NCBI GenBank assembly: GCA_963837005.1
Contig: CAWIMC010000013.1
Coordinates: 806,001-870,000, forward strand
From: CALDTK01 sp963837005
GTDB taxonomy: Bacteria > Bacteroidota > Bacteroidia > Chitinophagales > Saprospiraceae
Direction: 5' to 3'
DNA: 64,000 bases
Shown here: positions 55,857-64,000 of the stretch, piece after piece
Numbering within the stretch: the first letter of the stretch is position 1
How the letters are laid out: each line of letters starts with the position of its first letter
The notes under the pieces: model-generated
Seen by the model: the letters and a program-made list of their open reading frames with translations, nothing else
Databases searched by the model: none
Told to the model about the DNA's origin: nothing
Translations under genes and position numbers: made by a program

Positions 55857-56111
55857 ATGATCACCGACACCACGTATATGTTCACTTTAAATGAAAGCAA
55901 ATCGTACGGGGTTCGGAAGTTTTATCCGCTTTGCCTGTGCACGCTCCTCCTCTGCGTGAGCTCGCTAAGCGTAGGCTGCTCCCGCAAATCTGGCTGTCCC
56001 ATCAACGAGCCCGCCACCATGAAGACCGATAAGAAAGGCAACTTCAAAAGTGACAAGGGGGCCAGCAACCTCTTCCCGAAAGACATGCGTAAGCGTGTGA
56101 AGAAAAGCTAG
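55857..56111 (+). CDS. small basic lipoprotein
   Basis: An 84-residue protein with a lipobox (LLLCVSSLSVGCSRK, Cys about 42) and a short lysine-rich tail (TMKTDKKGNFKSDKGASNLFPKDMRKRVKKS). The start at 55857 or the Met at 55878 both leave a long pre-signal segment. Short basic proteins ending this way recur in Bacteroidota, function unknown. The inverted motif pair at 56118-56151 follows its stop. Confidence 0.65.
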   Translation: MITDTTYMFTLNESKSYGVRKFYPLCLCTLLLCVSSLSVGCSRKSGCPINEPATMKTDKKGNFKSDKGASNLFPKDMRKRVKKS

Positions 56112-56117
56112 TTACGG

Positions 56118-56151
56118 TTTTTGCGTAAGCTGTATTCGCCTTTCGGCAAAA
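56118..56151. repeat. convergent pair of TTTT-hairpin motifs
   Basis: TTTT-TGC-GTAA-GCT (56118-56131) and, on the other strand, TTTT-GCC-GAAA-GGC (56151-56138) are separated by six bases. They lie seven bases after the small lipoprotein stop, so the pair could fold as a terminator-like structure. Confidence 0.7.
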
Positions 56152-56351
56152 CCTGTAAACTCCAGGCGCGACCAGTCTGTACTCCTCCGATTTCGACGCA
56201 AACACGTGAGGCGGTTGTGGTCGCTCCTCGCAACGGCAGACCGGCTCTGCCGCACGTCGTGGTTGCTTCAGACACCGCTGCGCCTCAACCGCGCCCCCGT
56301 CTCGGTGTTGTCCCGTCGAACCTGTTTTCGCCTCGTGCGCGGCCCCCCCTT

Positions 56352-57287
56352 ATGAAAAAAACCATCCTTATCGGCGGCGGCACTGGCCTGATCGGCACCC
56401 GCCTCGCCGAAATGCTGAGCGACCGCGGCGACGACGTGCGCCTTTTGAGTCGTTCGCCCGCCGATATCGTCGACTATCTCGCCTTCGACTGGGATGCCCG
56501 CCGCGGTACGCTCGACCCGCAGGCGCTCGACGGCGTCACGCACGTCGTCAACCTCGCCGGCGCCGGCATCGCCGACGGTCGCTGGACCGACACCCGCAAG
56601 CGGGCCGTGATCGAGAGCCGCACCTACACCACCGCCCTCCTCGCCGACGCCATCGAGGCGCGCGGAGCGCAGATCCGGGCCTTTATCAGTGCTGGTGCCA
56701 TCGGTTACTACGGCAACCGCGGTGAGCGCCTTCTCACGGAGGACGACCGTCCCGGCACAGGCTTCTTGTCCGAAAGTACCATTCTGTGGGAGCGGGCCGT
56801 CGGCGAACTCGCCGGACAGACCGGGGTCCGCACCTGCCTTCTGCGTACCGGGATCGTCCTCGCCACCGAAGGCGGAGCCCTCCAGAAGATGCTCCTCACC
56901 GCCCGGCTCGGCGTCTCCGGCTACTTTGGAGACGGACAGCAGTGGTACTCGTGGATCCACCTCGACGACATCTGCCGCCTGTACATCGCCGCCCTCGACG
57001 ACGAGCGTTTCGTCGGGCCGATCAATGCCGTCGCTCCCGAACCGGTGCGGTGCAAGACCCTAGCGCAAGTTTTGGCGGAAGCCCTCCCCAATCCCGCCAT
57101 CGCCGCCCCCGTGCCGGCGTTCGGACTCCGACTCGCCCTCGGGGAGATGAGCCACACCGTGTTAGACTCTACTCGCGTGAGCGATGACCTGGTACGCGAG
57201 ACGCTCGGCTTTACGTATGACTTTCCAACCGTAGCCGCAGCGCTCGAGAATCTCGTCGGCAGGCCGGAGTCCACGCCCGCCGACTAG
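56352..57287 (+). CDS. TIGR01777-family NAD(P) epimerase-like protein
   Basis: A 311-residue extended-SDR protein of the YfcH type. Cofactor motif ILIGGGTGLIGTRLAEML (about 5-22), VVNLAGAGIADGRWT, FISAGAIGYYGNRGERLLTE (YYG Tyr), YSWIHLDDICRLYIAAL, and the C-terminal GEMSHTVLDSTRV. The ATG at 56352 is canonical; the upstream open frame contains the repeat pair and is not coding. Biological role unknown. Confidence 0.9.
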   Translation: MKKTILIGGGTGLIGTRLAEMLSDRGDDVRLLSRSPADIVDYLAFDWDARRGTLDPQALDGVTHVVNLAGAGIADGRWTDTRKRAVIESRTYTTALLADAIEARGAQIRAFISAGAIGYYGNRGERLLTEDDRPGTGFLSESTILWERAVGELAGQTGVRTCLLRTGIVLATEGGALQKMLLTARLGVSGYFGDGQQWYSWIHLDDICRLYIAALDDERFVGPINAVAPEPVRCKTLAQVLAEALPNPAIAAPVPAFGLRLALGEMSHTVLDSTRVSDDLVRETLGFTYDFPTVAAALENLVGRPESTPAD

Positions 57288-57297
57288 TGCTGGTGCT

Positions 57298-57597
57298 CTA
57301 CGCCCTCGAGTCTAGCCCGCTAAACACCCTTCGCTCGACGTAGAAGACCGCAAAAGGAATCAGCGAGGCTGCTAAGCCCCAGAGCAATACGCGTACTGGC
57401 CACTTTCTGCTCGCCCACAAGTAGCAGAGGTAAGAGACGAACACCACCGTGAGCAGGCCGTGCGTGAGTCCGAGCACCTTGTTTGGCCCCGGAACATCTA
57501 GCCCGTACTTCAGTGGCATTGTCACGAAAAGGATCAGCAGTAGGGACAGGCCCTCCGCCCAGGCCAGTCCGCGCAACCAACGTACGGCGGTCGACAT
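57298..57597 (-). CDS. DUF3817 membrane protein
   Basis: A 99-residue protein with three helices: WAEGLSLLLILFVTMPLKYG, KVLGLTHGLLTVVFVSYLCYLW and VLLWGLAASLIPFAVFYVERR. The Gly/His pattern GLTHG matches DUF3817 (YdzA-like). Function unknown. Convergent with the epimerase gene. Confidence 0.82.
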   Translation of the reverse strand: MSTAVRWLRGLAWAEGLSLLLILFVTMPLKYGLDVPGPNKVLGLTHGLLTVVFVSYLCYLWASRKWPVRVLLWGLAASLIPFAVFYVERRVFSGLDSRA

Positions 57598-57621
57598 ACT
57601 CGCTCCGGTAGGCATGGGCGT

Positions 57622-58047
57622 TTAGCTGCGGAAGACCTCGATCTCCTTCGACTCTACGACTAGATCGGTAAAGCGGCCCTTGTAGCGGGTCGCCTTGACG
57701 ATGTGGTTGTCGATCCAGTGGTAGTTGCCGCCGCGGGGCTTGTCCATCAACAGACCGTGGTACTTGAAGCCGTGGCGGTCGAGCCACTCGATGGTGATCT
57801 CGCGCTGGTCGGAGGTGCGGCTCGTGAAGAACGTGATGATGTGGCCTTCGTCGTACCACTTGTTGACCATCTCCAGCGCGTCGGAGTAGGGCAGCACCGT
57901 GCTCATGCGCTCGGGCTCTTCGTTGGGGACGTCGTCGCAGACGGTGCCGTCGATGTCGACGAGGAAATTCTTGGTGTTCTCGTCGAGGACGGGGCTGATG
58001 GTCTCGCCCTTCTCGTTGAAGGCTACGTGGAGGTCTTTGCTCGGCAT
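57622..58047 (-). CDS. HAD-superfamily hydrolase-like protein
   Basis: A 141-residue HAD-like protein. Motif I is FLVDIDGTVCDD (nucleophile Asp about 31), motif II FFTSRTSDQREITIEWL, and a late Asp lies in HWIDNHIVKATRYKGRF. The family is often annotated as a phosphoheptose-isomerase-like HAD protein in Bacteroidota. The motif III Lys is probably in MDKPRGGNY. Substrate unknown. Confidence 0.82.
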   Translation of the reverse strand: MPSKDLHVAFNEKGETISPVLDENTKNFLVDIDGTVCDDVPNEEPERMSTVLPYSDALEMVNKWYDEGHIITFFTSRTSDQREITIEWLDRHGFKYHGLLMDKPRGGNYHWIDNHIVKATRYKGRFTDLVVESKEIEVFRS

Positions 58048-58126
58048 GTCGGACGGGTGTTTTGGGGGGCGAGCGTCGGCGTTCGCGGCGCAAAGGACGG
58101 CAAATCAGCCCAAATGCGCCCGCCGG

Positions 58127-58140
58127 TTTTGGCGAAAGCC
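58127..58140 (+). repeat. TTTT-hairpin motif, intergenic
   Basis: TTTT-GGC-GAAA-GCC, a consensus copy between the HAD gene and the M23 gene, upstream of the HAD start. Confidence 0.75.
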
Positions 58141-58181
58141 GCGGTTTGTATCCTCAAACCTCACGGAATATCGTGGCCATC

Positions 58182-59045
58182 CTAGTCGAAACGAAGGTAT
58201 CGACTGGGGTTGATGGGCTGGCCGCGGTGCCAGAGTTCGATGTGGACGTGGGGGCCGTCGGTGTGGGTGCCGGTGTTGCCGATGATCGCGATCGCCTCCC
58301 CCGCGCGCACGAAGTCCCCAGTGCGCTTCAACAGGCTAGCGTTGTGTTTGTAGAAGCTCAGCAGGTTGCCCGGATGCTGCACGGCGATCACGTTGCCGGT
58401 CTCCATTGAGTAGCCGGCCTCCACGACATAGCCATCGAGGACGGTCTTGACCGGCGAGCCCGACGGGGCCACGACATCGACGCCGAAGTGCCGCCCTGTG
58501 GGGTCGAATTTGCCCGACAGGCTCCCGTTGATCGGGCTCGCCAGACGCATCTGGTCGATCGGGAGGCCGCCCTCCACTACAGAGGCCCCGGCCCGCGAGC
58601 GCCCGCTGGCGACCTCCTCGCGCAGCAGGGCGTCTTCGGGGATGCGCTCGACGTCTTTGTTGGCGCTGTCGGTTTCAGGTAGGTACTCCTCCGCCGCTTC
58701 GTCGTAGGTCGAGACATCGCCCACGAGCACGCGCTGGATGTTGGTCGTGTACTTTTCGTTGGCCTCGAGGGCCGATTCTATCTCGCGCAGGCGGCGGTTG
58801 AGTTGCACGACCTCCTTGCGATCGTCGGCGATCCCGTAGCCCGGTACGTAGCGTCGTAGCGGCGTGAGGGCCACGACGGCGAAGAACAGTAGCCCGAGCA
58901 GCAGCAGCAAGCCCAGCGACAGCGACAGCAGGTTGGCGAGGTTGACGGTGTACTGCCCAGTTACTTCGAAGCTCTCCTCCCGCTTGACGGTGACGCGGAA
59001 GGGGCGGAAGAGTTTGGTACGGACTTGTTGCCAGCGGGAGGGCAT
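58182..59045 (-). CDS. M23-family peptidase-like protein
   Basis: A 287-residue protein. A cytoplasmic start is followed by one membrane helix (LLSLSLGLLLLLGLLFFAVVAL), a coiled segment (VVQLNRRLREIESALEANEKY) and a C-terminal lysostaphin-like M23 domain: RHFGVDVVAPSGSPV, ISFYKHNASLL-type region and HVHIELWHRGQPINPSRYL. The HxxxD and HxH zinc residues are present (HFGVD, HVHIE). It probably trims peptidoglycan or regulates an amidase. Confidence 0.88.
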   Translation of the reverse strand: MPSRWQQVRTKLFRPFRVTVKREESFEVTGQYTVNLANLLSLSLGLLLLLGLLFFAVVALTPLRRYVPGYGIADDRKEVVQLNRRLREIESALEANEKYTTNIQRVLVGDVSTYDEAAEEYLPETDSANKDVERIPEDALLREEVASGRSRAGASVVEGGLPIDQMRLASPINGSLSGKFDPTGRHFGVDVVAPSGSPVKTVLDGYVVEAGYSMETGNVIAVQHPGNLLSFYKHNASLLKRTGDFVRAGEAIAIIGNTGTHTDGPHVHIELWHRGQPINPSRYLRFD

Positions 59046-59131
59046 AGGCGTCGGGGAGCGTGGGGTCGGCGAAGGTAGGCTTCCGCATTGCATGTACGGC
59101 GTGGGCGTGCTGGGGCACCCTTTTGATACTA

Positions 59132-59145
59132 GGCTTTCGCCAAAA
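59132..59145 (-). repeat. TTTT-hairpin motif, intergenic
   Basis: TTTT-GGC-GAAA-GCC on the minus strand, in the 225-base divergent gap between the M23 gene and the PorW/SprE-like gene. Confidence 0.75.
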
Positions 59146-59270
59146 CCTGTTCTATTGGCGCTACGCCATTTGGCGTGGCCCCGGCTCTAGTCGCGCATGC
59201 CCCGCAGCCGACCAATCGTTTTGCAACTTTGCCGGTCTTCAACTCGGTATAAGCTTTGACCATCATCCGT

Positions 59271-62200
59271 ATGTCTTTCAGTACGATATCCCGTTTGACG
59301 CACCGCCGCGTACCCGCCCTGCTCTCGCTGTTGCTGCTGGGTGTCCTGCTTCTGGCCTCGGCCTGCCGCAAGGAGGGGCGCCTGTACGGAGAGCGTAAGC
59401 CTCTCGGGAAGGTCTACCACAGTTTTACGGCGCGCTACAACGGCTACTTCAACGCCAACGAACTCCTCGTCGAGGCCGAAGACCAGCTCGAGGCCGCAGA
59501 GGTGCCTGACTACAGTGCACTGTTGGCGGTGTATCCCGCCTACGCGTCCACCAACGCGGCCTCGGCCGCTCCCTTGCTCGACAAGTCGATGGAGAAGGTG
59601 AGCCTCGTGGTCAACATTCACCGCCCGAGCAACTTCGAGGACGACGCCTACCTCCTGCTGGGCCGCGCGCAACTCCTCAAGCAGGACTTCGAGGCCGCCG
59701 AACACACTTTCGAATACTCCGCGGCCGACTTCGCCCCCGAAAACGAGGCGGCCCGTCTCAAGCGCATCGAGAAGAAGCGCATCGCCGACGAGAAGAAGCA
59801 AAACAAGGAGGCTGGCGTCCGCAACGCCCCCCAGCGCCGCAAGTCCTCCCCGGCGCGCCGCCGCTCATCGAGTTCGCGCAAGAAGTCCACCCGCGGTAAG
59901 TCGTCGAGCCGTAAGAAAAAAGGGGCACCGACACGCGGAGCCTCGCAGCGCAGCAAGCCCAACCTCGACGATGGCCGCAGTGCCCCGAAGGCTCGCCAGG
60001 AGCGCGCGCCCAAACAGAAGCGCAAGACCCAGGCCGAGATGGCCAAAGAGCAGCGCGAGGAGCGACTCGCCGCCGAGAAGGCCGCCCTCAAGGAGGAGCA
60101 GCGCATCGAGCGTGATGCCGAACGCGAAGCCAACGATGCCGCCTACGCCGCCGAAAAAGCCAAAGCCGCCAGCGACCAAAAGGCCGCCGACGACATCGAG
60201 GCGGAGATCGCCGCCGACGCAGCTGCGGCCGACGCGCTCACCGACGGCAAGGGCCTTGCCCCCATCGAGAATGATGAGAAGCGCCCCAAGCATGGGGTCT
60301 TCATCCACGAGACGGCCAACCAGGACTTCGAGTACTGGATGGCGCGCACCTACATCGCCCGCGAGCGCTACATCGACGCCGAACGTATTCTGGGCAAGCT
60401 GGCCCGCAACGGCTCTACCTGGAAGCGGATCCGCCGCATGCTGCCGGCCACCTACGCCGACATGTACCTCCAGCGGGGCCAACTCAAGGAGGCCGTCCCC
60501 TACTTAGAGGACGCCGTGGCACTTACGAAAGACAAGCGTGACCGTGCGCGCTACGCCTACGTCCTCGGGCAAGTGCAGCAGCGACTCGGCAACCCGAAGC
60601 CCGCCATCGCGAGCTTCCAGCAGGTCGTCAAGCTCAAGCCGGCTTTTGACATGGCCTTCAATGCGCAGCTCAACCTGCTGACGACCGGCTATAAAGTGGG
60701 CGAGAACTCCGCCGCGAGCACGCAGCGCGAACTCAAGCGTATGGCTAAGGAGGACAAGTACGACTTGTACCGCGACCAGATCTATTACGAGATGGCCGAC
60801 ATCGCGCTGAGCAACGGTGACCGCGAGGAGGGCATCGGCTACATGCGTGAATCGCTGGCCGCTAACGCCGGGAATGCCCGCCAGGCCGCGCGCGGCTTCC
60901 GGCGCCTAGCCGACCTCTACTTCGAGGACGAGGACTTCATGTTGGCGAGCAACTACTACGACTCTACGCTCCAAGTGCTGCCGAGTACCGACCCGAGCTA
61001 CGCCACGGTCACCGCCTACCGCGACAACCTAAAACCTATCGCCATTAACCTCGCGGCCGTCCAGCTGCAGGACAGTCTGCTGACGGTGGCGGCCATGGAC
61101 CCGAAAGACCAGCGCCAACTCGCCGTGCGCATCGACCGCGAGCGCCGCGAGGCCGAACTCGCCGCCGCCATCGCCCGCAGCCGCCAGGCCGCCACGCAGA
61201 CCCCGAGCCGCAACATCGGTGGAGGGGCCGCCGCAGCCGCCGCAGCAGGACGACGTCCGAGCACACAGACTGGCGGTACGGCCGTGATCGCGGACTTCTT
61301 CGCGTACGACAGCAAGGCCGTTCGCCGAGGGGCTAAGGACTTCGCGAGGACCTGGGGCGAGCGGCAACTGGTCGACAACTGGCGGACGCTGAGTTCGCGG
61401 GAGTCGCTTGCCGCAGTGAGCGATATTGACTCGCTACAGCGTCGCCCGACCGAGGCCGACGACGCGGATATTGATGCGCTCCTCGCCGATGTCCCCAATA
61501 GTCCCGAGGCGGCCCTCCAGGCCAATACCATCATCGAGAACGCACTCATTGCCCTGGGCCGCGACTACCGGGACAAACTCCAGAACGCGAAGCGTGCCAG
61601 TGAGGCACTCCAAGAGTTACTGCGCCGCTATCCCGAGACGGCGTACGGTGCCGAAGCGATGTACCTCCTGGCCCTCGCCTACGAGGACCTCGGACAAACG
61701 GCCGCCGCTACCGCCGCCCGTGAGCAACTCAAGCGGACGCACCCGGATACCAAGTTCGCGCGCTCACTGAGCGACCCAGCTTTCTTCGACGAGGCGCGGG
61801 GGGCCGAGCGTGCCCTCGTAGAGTACTACGATCAAACCTATCAACTCTTTCAGGGGGGGCAGGCCGAGCAGGCCCGTACCCGTCTCACCGAGGCACCGGG
61901 TAAGTTTGGCAGCGAGCACGCCCTGATGCCGAGGTTCGCCCTGCTCACCGCGACTGTAGCCGGTAAGATCGACGGACGAGAGGCGTATACCGACGCCCTG
62001 AAGTCGGTCGTCGCGACCTACCCCTCGTCCGATGAGGCAGTGAAGGCCAAGGACATCCTGCGGCTGCTTGGCGAGCGCGTCGTCACGGCTGCTGCCCTCG
62101 ACCAAGCTGCCGAGACCAACACCGACGGCAAGCCGTCCGACTTCGAGGCTGGTGCAGGGCAGCCGCACTACTTCCTGGCGGTTTTGCCGAAAGGCGCCAA

Positions 62201-62504
62201 CATGAGCGAGTCCCGCATCAAGGTGAGCGACTACAACGGCAAGTACCACCGCCTCGACAAGCTGGCTGTAAGCAACGTGTCGATGGTGAGCAACGGCGAG
62301 CAAATGCCCGTCATCGTGATCCGACGCTTCGACGACGACCAGGCAGCCATGAAGTACTACCGCGACGCGCTCAAGCGACAGTCGGAAGTCGTCGGCGGCA
62401 CTACTTTCCAGGCGGCCATCATCTCGCAGAACAACTACCGCGAAGTACTGCGCAACAAGAGCTTTGGGGAGTACCTCACGTTTTTTGCGGCCAACTATCG
62501 TTGA
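59271..62504 (+). CDS. PorW/SprE-like TPR lipoprotein
   Basis: A 1077-residue lipoprotein (lipobox LLLLGVLLLASAC, Cys about 32). The sequence just after the Cys (LGKVYHSFTARYNGYFNANELLVEAE) is typical of PorW/SprE, a periplasmic component of type IX secretion and gliding. TPR-like repeats span about 100-160 and 350-750. A Lys/Arg/Glu/Ala-rich, low-complexity insert lies at about 160-330. The C-terminal part resembles SprE ends (HYFLAVLPKG, AAIISQNNYREVLRNKSFGEYLTFFAANYR). Confidence 0.85.
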   Translation: MSFSTISRLTHRRVPALLSLLLLGVLLLASACRKEGRLYGERKPLGKVYHSFTARYNGYFNANELLVEAEDQLEAAEVPDYSALLAVYPAYASTNAASAAPLLDKSMEKVSLVVNIHRPSNFEDDAYLLLGRAQLLKQDFEAAEHTFEYSAADFAPENEAARLKRIEKKRIADEKKQNKEAGVRNAPQRRKSSPARRRSSSSRKKSTRGKSSSRKKKGAPTRGASQRSKPNLDDGRSAPKARQERAPKQKRKTQAEMAKEQREERLAAEKAALKEEQRIERDAEREANDAAYAAEKAKAASDQKAADDIEAEIAADAAAADALTDGKGLAPIENDEKRPKHGVFIHETANQDFEYWMARTYIARERYIDAERILGKLARNGSTWKRIRRMLPATYADMYLQRGQLKEAVPYLEDAVALTKDKRDRARYAYVLGQVQQRLGNPKPAIASFQQVVKLKPAFDMAFNAQLNLLTTGYKVGENSAASTQRELKRMAKEDKYDLYRDQIYYEMADIALSNGDREEGIGYMRESLAANAGNARQAARGFRRLADLYFEDEDFMLASNYYDSTLQVLPSTDPSYATVTAYRDNLKPIAINLAAVQLQDSLLTVAAMDPKDQRQLAVRIDRERREAELAAAIARSRQAATQTPSRNIGGGAAAAAAAGRRPSTQTGGTAVIADFFAYDSKAVRRGAKDFARTWGERQLVDNWRTLSSRESLAAVSDIDSLQRRPTEADDADIDALLADVPNSPEAALQANTIIENALIALGRDYRDKLQNAKRASEALQELLRRYPETAYGAEAMYLLALAYEDLGQTAAATAAREQLKRTHPDTKFARSLSDPAFFDEARGAERALVEYYDQTYQLFQGGQAEQARTRLTEAPGKFGSEHALMPRFALLTATVAGKIDGREAYTDALKSVVATYPSSDEAVKAKDILRLLGERVVTAAALDQAAETNTDGKPSDFEAGAGQPHYFLAVLPKGANMSESRIKVSDYNGKYHRLDKLAVSNVSMVSNGEQMPVIVIRRFDDDQAAMKYYRDALKRQSEVVGGTTFQAAIISQNNYREVLRNKSFGEYLTFFAANYR

Positions 62505-62562
62505 GGCTCCCTAGCGGATCCTACGTTGTGGCCGACGGTGGAGCGGCTATGTTTGCCTTGTG

Positions 62563-64000
62563 ATGCAGAGAGGGCAGGAGCGGCAGCGCTGGAGAGATAT
62601 GTGGTGTGGGCTCGCCCCGGTGCTGGTGCTGGTCGCGCTTGCGTCCTGCGTTCCGGCCACACAGACCGCGGAGCAGAGCCGCGACCTCGCCATAGATTAC
62701 AAAGACCCCGTCATCCGCCAGATCGCGAGTCTTCAGGACCGGATGTTGGTCGACTCGCTGCTCCCCTTTCTCGGGAGTAGCGTCGCCGAACAGCGATACC
62801 TGGCGGCTAGGGCGTTCGGGAGTCTCCGGGCGGATAGCTTGCCTTTGGCTTTAGTGGGCCTTCTCAAAGACCCCATCCTCGAGGTGCGGACGATGGCCGC
62901 CTATGCACTCGGCCAACAAGGCAAGGCGAGTGCGGTGGCACCCTTGATGTCGGCGTTCGAGCCCTACGACACGGCGGGGTTTTTCGCGCCTTTCCACCGG
63001 GCCGTGCTGGAGGCCGCTGGCAAAGTGGGCGACACGGCAACTCTGCGGGCCTTGGCGGGCATTAGCACCTACCGTCCGCAGGATACGCTGTTGCTGCTAG
63101 GCCAAATGCAGGGCATCTACCGGCTCAGCAACCGGGGCATCGTCTCGCGGCAGGGCACAGTCGTCATGTTAGGGGCTGCCCTTGATCCAACCTATCCGGC
63201 TGATGCCCGGCTGTACGCGGCACACTACGCGGGTCGGGCAAAGGTGACGCTCGACAGTTTTGCGCCGCAACTCCTGGCAGCGGTTCGCGCGGAGGTCACG
63301 CGGCCGCCCTCCGATAGTACCGGTGGCGATCTCGCGATTGCTTTGGCTCGCGCCCTCGGCAACACCACCGACACCACCGTTGCACTGGCCCTCCCGCGAC
63401 TCATCGCGCAGGCGAGAGACGTGCGCGTCAAGGTTGAACTTCTCCGGGCTGCCCGCAAGCACCCCCACCCTGTCGTGCTGTACTTTTTGAAGGCCGCCGT
63501 CGTAGATACGAGCGAGTGGGTAGCACGTACCGCCGCCGAGACCTTGGTCGAGATCGGCATACCGAGCGAGGCGACGGCCTACTGGTCGCTAGCGCGTGAC
63601 AGCGTCGTGCGCAGCGTAAAGCCTGCCATGTATGCGGCGGCCCTCCGGAGCCTGCCGCCGCTCTACGGCGAGTACCGCCAGTACATCAATGGCGAGTTGC
63701 GACGACAGTTGGCTATTCCGAGTGCAGGACCCGCCGACTACTATTACAAGGCTGACCTCCTCCGTACGATGGCCGAGTGGCCGTGGAACTTCCGCTACCT
63801 CATCGAGCAGGTGTTCGGTTCGGGAAGCCGCGCCGAACGAACGGCGGCCGCCGAGGCCCTCGACGCGATCGCCGAGCGGCCCGACATCGTGGAGTACATG
63901 CGCACGAGTTTCCCGGCGTTCAAGCGGGAGTACGCCGAGTATTTCCGGCGGGTGTTCGCCGGCGACGACGCCTCACTGCAGGCCGTCGCCGCGGGTACGA
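62563..64000 (+). CDS. HEAT-repeat lipoprotein, partial
   Basis: At least 479 residues, open to the window end. A lipobox (LVALASCVPA, Cys about 30) is followed by HEAT-like helical repeats (QRYLAARAFGSLRADSLPLALVGLLKDPILEVRTMAAYALGQQGKASAVAPL and later ARTAAETLVEIG). Similar N-terminal HEAT arrays precede peptidyl-prolyl isomerase domains in Bacteroidota, but the part seen shows no such domain. It starts about 58 bases after the PorW/SprE-like gene on the same strand. Confidence 0.75.
   Translation, partial: MQRGQERQRWRDMWCGLAPVLVLVALASCVPATQTAEQSRDLAIDYKDPVIRQIASLQDRMLVDSLLPFLGSSVAEQRYLAARAFGSLRADSLPLALVGLLKDPILEVRTMAAYALGQQGKASAVAPLMSAFEPYDTAGFFAPFHRAVLEAAGKVGDTATLRALAGISTYRPQDTLLLLGQMQGIYRLSNRGIVSRQGTVVMLGAALDPTYPADARLYAAHYAGRAKVTLDSFAPQLLAAVRAEVTRPPSDSTGGDLAIALARALGNTTDTTVALALPRLIAQARDVRVKVELLRAARKHPHPVVLYFLKAAVVDTSEWVARTAAETLVEIGIPSEATAYWSLARDSVVRSVKPAMYAAALRSLPPLYGEYRQYINGELRRQLAIPSAGPADYYYKADLLRTMAEWPWNFRYLIEQVFGSGSRAERTAAAEALDAIAERPDIVEYMRTSFPAFKREYAEYFRRVFAGDDASLQAVAAGT

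Overview
The window is GC-rich DNA from a Bacteroidota chromosome. The evidence is a TonB-dependent receptor of the outer-membrane beta-barrel type, a PorW/SprE-like lipoprotein (type IX secretion/gliding), LytTR and histidine-kinase signalling, and a Bacteroidota-type promoter (TTTG-N19-TAnnTTTG) in front of the HU gene. Shine-Dalgarno sites are not obvious. A Saprospiria/Lewinella-like or Rhodothermia-like lineage is plausible, but the genus cannot be fixed from this sequence. I recognise no rRNA, tRNA, CRISPR array or prophage.

Layout: 1-737 is a structured, gene-poor stretch with two large hairpins around a GTGCAC tandem array. 0.74-5.85 kb holds a TonB receptor (-), an aldo/keto reductase and a sensor kinase. 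5.97-16.3 kb is a co-directional biosynthetic cluster: remnants of an endonuclease/exonuclease/phosphatase (EEP) protein and an inositol-phosphate synthase, an HD-like protein, a methyltransferase, a Gfo/Idh/MocA oxidoreductase, a zinc-ribbon metallo-beta-lactamase-fold protein, a YcaO protein, a TIM-barrel isomerase, a GT4 glycosyltransferase and a PIG-L deacetylase. The combination suggests an unassigned glycosylated, perhaps inositol-based, small molecule. 16.4-31.9 kb carries an SDR, a TIM-barrel lipoprotein, a hybrid kinase, a TonB C-terminal protein, a kinase/LytTR pair, a sodium:solute symporter, two paralogous small porins, a GT2, dtd and a MazG-domain fusion. 32-38.2 kb is a sugar-use region (GH3; galT and galK reading frames broken many times) followed by a ferredoxin/flavodoxin-NADP reductase-like protein. 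38.3-43.3 kb is one giant Peptidase_S74-type repeat protein. 43.4-53.2 kb is accessory DNA with toxin-antitoxin modules (Phd/VapC, a decayed PIN pair, a RelE-like pair), RhuM-Fic and a truncated RhuM copy, mixed with housekeeping genes. 53.2-64 kb has split transketolase, HU, a TIGR01777 epimerase, a DUF3817 protein, a HAD protein, an M23 peptidase, the PorW/SprE-like lipoprotein and a HEAT-repeat lipoprotein that runs off the end.

The most striking observation does not correspond to a gene. A short DNA motif recurs about 50 times on both strands, mostly inside genes: four T, then a 3-bp stem closed by a GNAA tetraloop (for example TTTT-GGC-GAAA-GCC). The stem arms change together (GGC/GCC, GCC/GGC, GAC/GTC, TGC/GCA, CGC/GCG, GCG/CGC), the loop stays within GNRA, and the motif is read in all three frames, giving different peptides (VLAKA, AFAKT, VLPKG, GFAER, FRQNP, FLRK). 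Selection or spread therefore acts on the nucleic acid, as with HIP1 or DNA-uptake sequences. I know of no description of this element.

Several genes are broken (EEP/Ino1 junction, HD frameshift, galT/galK, a membrane gene with two in-frame TAA codons, a PIN toxin). Some breaks, especially in galT/galK, may be sequence error rather than biology.
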